This document shows positions 57,755 to 64,000 of a stretch of DNA of 64,000 bases, piece by piece (the stretch's first letter is position 1; the number at the start of each line of letters is the position of its first letter). The notes under the pieces are model-generated. The model saw only the letters and a program-made list of their open reading frames with translations, had not been told where the DNA came from and ran no database searches. This DNA is from Henckelia pumila (taxonomy: Eukaryota > Streptophyta > Magnoliopsida > Lamiales > Gesneriaceae): positions 81,692,151 to 81,756,150 of the forward strand of contig NC_133120.1 in NCBI RefSeq assembly GCF_033568475.1. Reading direction: 5' to 3'. The translations under genes and the position numbers were made by a program.

Positions 57755-58418
57755 CAGCCTCGTACGATGGTTTCTTAGACTGATCAGTCGCACTATGGGT
57801 CACACTTACGGATAGGACCACTCGATGTTCAGAAAATAAATGCTCAACAACTTATGTATGTATGATATTATGTATGTTATGTATGTTTAATTATGTAATT
57901 TATGTTAAGTAATTTTTAAGCATGCTCATTCATGTATATGTACGTATTAGTATTAAATTGATTTAAATTATTTTAAACCCTTGTTAGTATGCATGTTGGG
58001 CCTCTAGGCTCACTACACTGATATGGTGCAGGTGAGTACGTAGAGGAACAGGTTACTCCTACCGGTGGTGAGGATGTATGAGCCGTGCTGCAGTAGCCCC
58101 GTGACCGTGACAGCTCCTGAGTCACCGTGCATGATGTTATGATACATTTTTAATATTTTTATGGGTTGAGATGTTTGAATATTTTATTAAGTATTTTTAG
58201 TGCATGCACACAATTTTTATTTATTTTATTTATGCAGTATATTTTAAATTATAGGGTTGACTCAGATATTTATTTAATTTAAAGAATGCCTTTTATTTTA
58301 AGTATTTTATTTAGTGCATATATGTATGGGCATATATGTACATATATTTATTTAGTAGTATAAAAAAAAAAAAAAATTTCCGCATATTTATTTATTAGAG
58401 AGTTAGGGTCGTTTCAGT

Positions 58419-58430
58419 TGGTATCAGAGC
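58419..58430 (+). promoter_or_regulatory. Primer-binding site of the young gypsy element
   Basis: TGGTATCAGAGC lies two bases after the LTR end and is complementary to the 3' end of plant initiator Met tRNA. Confidence 0.95.
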
Positions 58431-58601
58431 ACGGTCCTTGGAGGGGTCACTACTGCTATGCGAGCTCAGAAATCCACGCTACCGGTCTGTAAGTTTTAAA
58501 TGTTTATAGTATGATTTAATTTCTAGAATTTAAGTTAGCCTTAATTTTAAACACTTAGTTATGCATGGCGATTTACGTAAATAAATATGTGGTGGTGCAG
58601 A

Positions 58602-61600
58602 ATGCCTCCCAGACAAGTGAACCGACGTGGGAGACCTCCACCTCCACCGCCACCTCAGCAGCACCCCATGACAGCACTGGAGCAGGCCAGTGCCACGATG
58701 ATGGCGGGTATTACTGCCTTGCTGGAGCAGCAGGCTGCCCGTCCCAGACTGTCCCACGAGGAGGACGTCGCAGAGAGGTTCCAGAAGAAGGGGCCTAAGG
58801 AGTTTGTGGGGACCACCGATCCGTTGGTGGCCGAGGGATGGATTCGCTCTCTTGAGTCCATCTTCGACTATATGGGGATCACAGACGCCGACAGGGTGAG
58901 CTGTGCTACGTATATGATGCGAGGCGATGCAGCCCTTTGGTGGGAGGGTGCAGTCAGAGGAGTCCATCTACCTACCCTGACGTGGGCTGAGTTCAGGCGT
59001 ATCTTCTACGCCAAGTATTTCACTGAGGACGTGCGCAGTCGCATGATCCGAGAGTTCATGAGTCTCCGTCAGGGGGACAGATCTGTGGTTGAGTATGTGA
59101 GCCAGTATGAGAGGGGCTGTCATTTTGTGCCCATGATTGCTGATAGTCCGCAGGAGAAGCTGCGACAGTTTGTTGAGGGCCTGAGGGCTGAGATTAGACA
59201 TGACGTACGTATGGCAGACGTCTTTACCTATGAGTCTGCAGTCAGCAGGGCCTTGCGTTCCGAGGAGGGACGGAGGGAGATACAGAGAGAGCAGCAGGGT
59301 AAGAGGCAGTTTGTGCAGACAGGGTATCAGCGACCATCTTCGCAGCCACCTGCGAAGAAACAGTCTACAGGGCCATCTAAGGGCCCGAATCAGCAGAGGC
59401 CTCAGGGGAAGCCACAGCAGCAGACTAGGGGCGGGGCCCCTACTCCAGGGAGATATCCAGTGTGTCCGAAGTGCCAGAAGATGCATTCCGGGCAGTGTCT
59501 ATTGGGAGCAGGAGTCTGCTATCGCTGCAAGGAGCCAGGGCATCAGATTGCCAACTGCCCGCAGAGGCAGAATGTCAGTGGGCGAGTATATGTGATGCAG
59601 GCAGAGGAGGCAGACCCAGATACCTCCTTGATCACCGGGAGAATTCTAGTTGGAGGCAACTCCACGTTTGCGTTGCTAGATTCAGGAGCCACGCATTCGT
59701 TTATCTCCCGAGATTTTATCAGACGGATAGGCATTACACCGGAGGTTGTTGACAGTGGTTACGATGTTACCATGCCATCCGGACAGATTATCACTACCAC
59801 TAGTGTCATCAGGGATCTGGGATTGGAGTTGCAGGGACACTCCATTCGAGCAGATCTAGTGGTTCTTCCATTGACTGAGTTTGACTTGATTTTGGGTATG
59901 GATTGGCTATCAGTTAATGGAGCTTCGATTGATTTCCGACGTAGGACAGTATCAGTGAAGCCAGCAGGAGGTGAGATGTTTACTTTCTTTGCATCTCAGT
60001 CTAGCAGTATTCCTCAGATGATATCACTTGTCCGTGCGAGGAAACTGTTGCGCAGTGGATGTCAGGGTTTTCTGGCTAGTGTGGTCACTACCTCAGATGT
60101 TTCTAGCAGATCGTTATCAGATATAGAGGTGGTACGTGACTATCCAGATGTTTTTCCTGACGATGTTGCAGGAGTTCCACCAGTGAGGGAGGTGGAGTTC
60201 AGTATTGAGTTGTTGCCGGATACTGTGCCTATCTCTAAGGCACCGTATCGACTTGCTCCTACAGAGATGAGAGAGTTGAAGGAGCAGATTCAGGAGTTGT
60301 TGGAGAAGGGCTTTGTTCGTCCTAGCTTTTATCCATGGGGAGCTCCAGTGTTGTTTGTGAAGAAGAAGGACGGCAGCATGAGGTTGTGCATTGACTACCG
60401 AGAGCTCAACAGAGTCACAGTGAAGAATAAGTATCCACTATCGAGGATAGAGGATTTATTCGATCAGTTGCAGGGAGCTTCGGTATTCTCCAAGATCGAT
60501 CTGCGATCTGGTTACCATCAGCTGAGAGTCAGAGATTCAGACGTGTCTAAGACTGCCTTTAGGACACGATATGGGCATTACGAGTTCTTAGTGATGCCCT
60601 TTGGTTTGACCAATGCTCCAGCAGTTTTTATGGATCTCATGCATCGTGTCTTCCAGCCGTATCTAGATCAGTTTGTCATTGTATTTATTGATGACATATT
60701 GATCTACTCGAGGAGCATTGAGGAGCATACACAGCATTTGCATACAGCCTTGCAGACTTTGAGGGAGCATCGACTGTTTGCAAAGTTCAGTAAGTGTGAG
60801 TTTTGGTTGGAGCAGGTGGCGTTTCTAGGCCACATTATTTCTAGAGATGGGATTGCAGTGGATCAGTCCAAGGTGCAGGCAGTGAGGGATTGGGGGATTC
60901 CAAAGAATGCTTCGGAGATTCGTAGCTTCTTGGGTTTAGCAGGATACTATAGGAAGTTCATCAAGGGTTTTTCCTCTATTGCAGTACCCTTGACTTCCTT
61001 GACCAAGAAGAACGCGAAGTATAGTTGGAGTCCAGATTGTCAGAGGAGTTTTGATCAGCTGAAGGATGCACTTACTTCAGCACCTGTGTTAGCTATGACA
61101 GTGCCACATGAGGAGTTAGTGGTGTACACCGACGCGTCCAAGCTTGGTTTGGGCGCAGTACTTATGCAGAGTGGCAGAGTTATCGCATATGCGTCGCGAC
61201 AGTTGAAGATTCATGAGCAGAACTATCCGACGCATGATTTGGAGCTTGCAGCAGTGGTATTTGCGTTGAAAATCTGGAGGCACTATCTTTACGGCGAGAA
61301 GTGCAAGATTTTCACCGACCACAAGAGCCTCAAGTACTTCTTCACCCAGAAGGAGTTGAACATGAGGCAGCGCAGATGGCTTGAGCTTGTTAAGGACTAT
61401 GACTGTGACATTAGCTACCATCCGGGTAAGGCTAATGTAGTGGCAGATGCTTTGAGTCGGAAGTCGTCAGTGGTATCATGTTTGACTGTACAGTTACCAC
61501 TACAGACCGAGATTCAGAGATTTGGTTTGGAGTGCTATCCGAGTGGCCATGCACCGAGCTTGTCAGTGTTGACGGTGCAGCCAGTTCTGCGAGATCGGAT

Positions 61601-62627
61601 TAGAGAGGGACAGTCCACTGATGAGGAGCTACAGCGATGGAGACAGAGAGATGAGGCCAGAGGTAGTCTCTTGTATTCAGTGGAGGATGGCATCGTTCAG
61701 TACCGTGGGAGGATGTGGGTACCGAACGTTGATCAGTTGAGAGCCGAGATTCTAGCAGAGGCTCATGCATCTCCGTACTCCATTCACCCTGGAAGTACGA
61801 AGATGTACCGAGACTTACAGTTATTGTATTGGTGGCCCGGGATGAAGAGTGACATCGGGAGAGTGGTGTCAGAGTGCTTGACTTGTCAGCAAGTCAAAGC
61901 AGAGCATCAGCGTCCAGCAGGACTTCTTAGACCTCTCCCTATTCCGGAATGGAAGTGGGAGAATATTACGATGGACTTTGTGGTTGGCTTACCGAGGAGT
62001 ACCAGAGGGTGTACAGCGATTTGGGTGATTGTGGATAGACTCACCAAGTCAGCTCATTTCTTGCCGGTAAGAACTACTTACACTTTGACACAGTATGCAG
62101 AGCTTTACATCAGAGAGATTGTTAGACTGCATGGCATACCAGTGTCTATCGTGTCAGACAGAGATCCGAGGTTCACCTCAGCGTTTTGGAAGAGTCTGCA
62201 CACAGCTTTGGGGACTAGACTTTTGTTCAGTACAACATTTCATCCCCAGACAGATGGACAGTCCGAGAGAGTGATCCAGGTTCTCGAGGATCTTTTGAGA
62301 GCTTGTGTCATCGATTTTCGAGGATCTTGGGAGACTAGACTGCCATTAGTGGAGTTTACCTATAACAACAGCTTTCAGTCGTCTATAGGTATGGCTCCAT
62401 ATGCAGCACTGTATGGGAGGAGATGCAGATCTCCAGTGCATTGGGATGAGGTTGGTGAGCGGATTTTGTTGGGTCCGGAGATTGTGCAGCAGACAGCTGA
62501 CATCGTGACGCAGATTCGAGATAGGATGAGGACTGCGCAGAGTCGGCAGAAGAGTTATGCAGATGTCAGACGACACGATTTGGAGTTCGCAGTAGGTGAT
62601 CACGTATTCTTGAAGTGTCACCTATGA
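58602..62627 (+). CDS. Gypsy gag-pol polyprotein, frameshifted near its end
   Basis: The open frame extends to 58,587, but the start at 58,602 ([13 protein letters not shown]) matches chromovirus gag openings. From that start: gag core ([31 protein letters not shown]), a CPKC...GQC half-knuckle and a CCHC knuckle ([14 protein letters not shown], about 306), protease ([10 protein letters not shown], about 358), reverse transcriptase ([17 protein letters not shown] about 694), RNase H ([11 protein letters not shown] about 840), integrase zinc-binding ([18 protein letters not shown]) and core ([22 protein letters not shown]). All catalytic motifs are seen. At about 62,610 one base appears to be missing, so the frame ends KCHL and the last domain is out of frame. 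Confidence 0.9.
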   Translation: MPPRQVNRRGRPPPPPPPQQHPMTALEQASATMMAGITALLEQQAARPRLSHEEDVAERFQKKGPKEFVGTTDPLVAEGWIRSLESIFDYMGITDADRVSCATYMMRGDAALWWEGAVRGVHLPTLTWAEFRRIFYAKYFTEDVRSRMIREFMSLRQGDRSVVEYVSQYERGCHFVPMIADSPQEKLRQFVEGLRAEIRHDVRMADVFTYESAVSRALRSEEGRREIQREQQGKRQFVQTGYQRPSSQPPAKKQSTGPSKGPNQQRPQGKPQQQTRGGAPTPGRYPVCPKCQKMHSGQCLLGAGVCYRCKEPGHQIANCPQRQNVSGRVYVMQAEEADPDTSLITGRILVGGNSTFALLDSGATHSFISRDFIRRIGITPEVVDSGYDVTMPSGQIITTTSVIRDLGLELQGHSIRADLVVLPLTEFDLILGMDWLSVNGASIDFRRRTVSVKPAGGEMFTFFASQSSSIPQMISLVRARKLLRSGCQGFLASVVTTSDVSSRSLSDIEVVRDYPDVFPDDVAGVPPVREVEFSIELLPDTVPISKAPYRLAPTEMRELKEQIQELLEKGFVRPSFYPWGAPVLFVKKKDGSMRLCIDYRELNRVTVKNKYPLSRIEDLFDQLQGASVFSKIDLRSGYHQLRVRDSDVSKTAFRTRYGHYEFLVMPFGLTNAPAVFMDLMHRVFQPYLDQFVIVFIDDILIYSRSIEEHTQHLHTALQTLREHRLFAKFSKCEFWLEQVAFLGHIISRDGIAVDQSKVQAVRDWGIPKNASEIRSFLGLAGYYRKFIKGFSSIAVPLTSLTKKNAKYSWSPDCQRSFDQLKDALTSAPVLAMTVPHEELVVYTDASKLGLGAVLMQSGRVIAYASRQLKIHEQNYPTHDLELAAVVFALKIWRHYLYGEKCKIFTDHKSLKYFFTQKELNMRQRRWLELVKDYDCDISYHPGKANVVADALSRKSSVVSCLTVQLPLQTEIQRFGLECYPSGHAPSLSVLTVQPVLRDRIREGQSTDEELQRWRQRDEARGSLLYSVEDGIVQYRGRMWVPNVDQLRAEILAEAHASPYSIHPGSTKMYRDLQLLYWWPGMKSDIGRVVSECLTCQQVKAEHQRPAGLLRPLPIPEWKWENITMDFVVGLPRSTRGCTAIWVIVDRLTKSAHFLPVRTTYTLTQYAELYIREIVRLHGIPVSIVSDRDPRFTSAFWKSLHTALGTRLLFSTTFHPQTDGQSERVIQVLEDLLRACVIDFRGSWETRLPLVEFTYNNSFQSSIGMAPYAALYGRRCRSPVHWDEVGERILLGPEIVQQTADIVTQIRDRMRTAQSRQKSYADVRRHDLEFAVGDHVFLKCHL

Positions 62628-62629
62628 AG

Positions 62630-63010
62630 GGAGTAGCGCGTTTTGGACGGAGAGGCAAGCTTAATCCGAGATATATAGGGCCATTCGAGATCTTGGAGCG
62701 AGTTGGCACGTTGGCCTATCGTTTAGCTCTACCTCCAGGGCTAGCGGCAGTGCACAACGTTTTCCATGTATCCATGCTTCGGAGATATGTCTCCAACCCG
62801 TCGCATGTGTTGGATTTCGAGCCCTTGCAGTTGCCACCAGATCTTGTTTACGAGGAGAGACCAGTGCGGATCTTGGCTAGAGAGGAGAGGAGGCTTAGGA
62901 CGCGGGTCATACCGATGGTCAGAGTCCAGTGGCTGAATCACTCGGAGGAGGAAGCTACTTGGGAGACCGAGGAGGATATGAGGACTCGCTACCCGGAGAT
63001 GTTCGGGTAA
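62630..63010 (+). pseudogene. GPY/F module and chromodomain of the young gypsy element, out of frame
   Basis: The frame (open from 62,615) carries the integrase GPY/F module ([24 protein letters not shown]) and a chromodomain-like end (VRVQWLNHSEEEATWE, MRTRYPEMFG). Chromodomains direct integrase to particular chromatin marks. It begins a few bases before gag-pol ends, in another frame, so it is not joined to integrase in this copy. Confidence 0.85.
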
Positions 63011-63040
63011 GTACTTTAATTTCGAGGACGAAATTTAATT

Positions 63041-63055
63041 TAAGGGGGGGAGAAT
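63041..63055 (+). promoter_or_regulatory. Polypurine tract of the young gypsy element
   Basis: TAAGGGGGGGAGAAT lies directly before the 3' LTR and is the plus-strand primer. Confidence 0.85.
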
Positions 63056-64000
63056 TGTAACACCCGGTATTTTTAATTACATAAATCCGCCTGCATAATT
63101 AGGATATTTAATTATTTAAATTTATGATTTATGGGTTAAATAATTATGTGAATTATTTATGCATGATTTAAGTTATTTTTAAGCATTTAACCCATAATTA
63201 GTGATTTTTATGATTTTTAGTATTTTTATTATTTAATCGCGTAGACGGGACCGTGGACGGACGAGATGACAACTTTCTAGCCAAATTATTTTATGAGTCT
63301 TTTTAGAGCCTTAAAATATTATTTTGAGTTTTATTATCTCAAAATTTTAAGTATTTAATTTTATTTAATTTTAGGGGTCATTTTTATCCAAAATTAGTCA
63401 AAATATTGACTTTTTAGTATTTTTAAAATTCCCCTAAATTATTATTTCGAGATTTTATTTAGGTGATCAGATTTTTAAATGTTTATTTAAGAGTTAAGTT
63501 GTATTTTAATTATTTTAAAACCTTTTTATTTAATTATTTAACCTATATTCTAATTAACCTAAAATTTAAACCTATTCTACCCAAACCCCTTAGCCGATCT
63601 TCCCACCCCCATCAGCCGCCACTCTCACAGAAAGTCTTCATCATCTTCGACCTAGCAACCTTCAAGACTCCATAGCCATTTTTCGAAGGTTCCAAGCAAG
63701 CCAAGGCATCCCGTCGTCGCCCCGTCGTCCCGGAAACGTCCTACGCGTGTGCTAATCGTCTTCTACGGTATTAAGGCATGATTTTCTTCACTTTTTAATC
63801 CTATATCAGTGTATGTATGTGTGTGGGTGTGTAGGACCGAGATTCATTATTTTTGACAGCAAGAATTTTCAAATCCTTTCTTTATTGCTCTCGGTTTGGC
63901 TTCTTGGAGTTCATGCTCACGTTTTTCATGTCCATGGCTAGGTAGGCTGCTGGTCCACGGTTAGAGGGGTTCCTTGGGGTCCCTAGGGTCGAGTGGTAGG
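63056..64000 (+). repeat. 3' LTR of the young gypsy element, first 945 bp
   Basis: It starts TGTAACACCCGGTA and matches 55,782-56,726. The one substitution I noticed is G for A at the twelfth base. It continues beyond the window. About 1,690 bp more are expected, by comparison with the 5' LTR. Confidence 0.95.

Larger units (their letters stand above)
55782..58416 (+). repeat. 5' LTR of the young gypsy element, 2635 bp
   Basis: It starts TGTAACACCCGATA and ends TTAGGGTCGTTTCA. It holds a GC-rich section at about 56,800-57,100 with a perfect hairpin, a three-unit tandem repeat at 57,681-57,754, and many TTTATTTAA blocks. Open frames at 56,189 and 56,719 are within the LTR. Confidence 0.9.
55782..64000 (+). 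mobile_element. Young chromovirus-type Ty3/gypsy element (Tekay/Del-like), right end outside the window
   Basis: It has long LTRs, an initiator-Met primer site, one large gag-pol frame, a chromodomain and a polypurine tract. The visible 945 bp of the 3' LTR align to the 5' LTR at a constant offset of 7,274 bases. I noticed one substitution, at the twelfth base. The long LTR and chromodomain suggest the Tekay/Del clade (inference). Confidence 0.9.

Noticed and set aside
58587..58601. Alternative gag start five codons upstream
   Set aside because: The extra residues (MWWCR) do not fit gag openings. The ATG at 58,602 gives the usual MPPR start.
58968..59486. 172-codon minus-strand open frame
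   Set aside because: It is antisense to the gag-pol frame, which has clear catalytic motifs.

Overview
The window is nuclear DNA from a flowering plant. The evidence is an AT-rich background, spliced plant genes with GT-AG introns, LTR retrotransposons of plant-only clades (Sirevirus, Tnt1-like copia, plant chromoviruses) and many plant-type MITEs. The style of the MITE, hAT and Helitron termini suggests a eudicot, perhaps an asterid. That last step is inference. No bacterial, organellar or RNA-gene content was seen.

Layout. 1-79 holds the first codons of a gene that runs off the left edge on the minus strand. From 80 to about 17.1 kb no intact gene is visible, but small DNA transposons can be delimited by their terminal repeats and target-site duplications (TSDs): hAT elements at 1943-2609 and 8303-8484, Tourist-like MITEs at 3471-3588 and 7352-7691, and a MULE-like MITE at 3907-4116. 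The same stretch holds a decayed gypsy (Tat-like) relic with a gag fragment, a diverged 0.55-kb duplication, a tRNA-derived SINE and a Helitron-like element. At 17,109-29,258 a second small Helitron-like element has been split by a hAT MITE and by an 11.3-kb Sirevirus. The Sirevirus has near-identical LTRs, a perfect 5-bp TSD, gag-pol with two in-frame stops, and an intact 925-codon envelope-like ORF.

The gene island lies at about 30.0-44.7 kb. It holds a 12-coding-exon FAB1D-type phosphatidylinositol-3-phosphate 5-kinase (plus strand), a convergent three-exon GT47 glycosyltransferase (minus strand) and a 100-residue conserved plant protein of unknown function (minus strand). These three show no obvious functional link.

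From 45.2 kb to the right edge the DNA is a stack of nested retrotransposons. A Tnt1-like copia is broken by an LTR-like repeat. That repeat is broken by a minus-strand chromovirus with several lesions. The 5' LTR of that chromovirus is broken by a plus-strand chromovirus, whose 3' LTR runs off the window. In the 945 bp that can be compared, the two LTR copies of the innermost element differ at one base noticed by eye, so it is very young. The missing outer halves of each layer should lie to the right of the window in reverse order.

The most unusual signals are a heptamer (CGGTCGA or its complement) scattered on both strands through the Sirevirus and not noticed elsewhere, a promoter-like TGACGTCA plus TATATATA pair just upstream of its envelope-like ORF, and a MITE that carries two copies of a perfect 20-bp palindrome.
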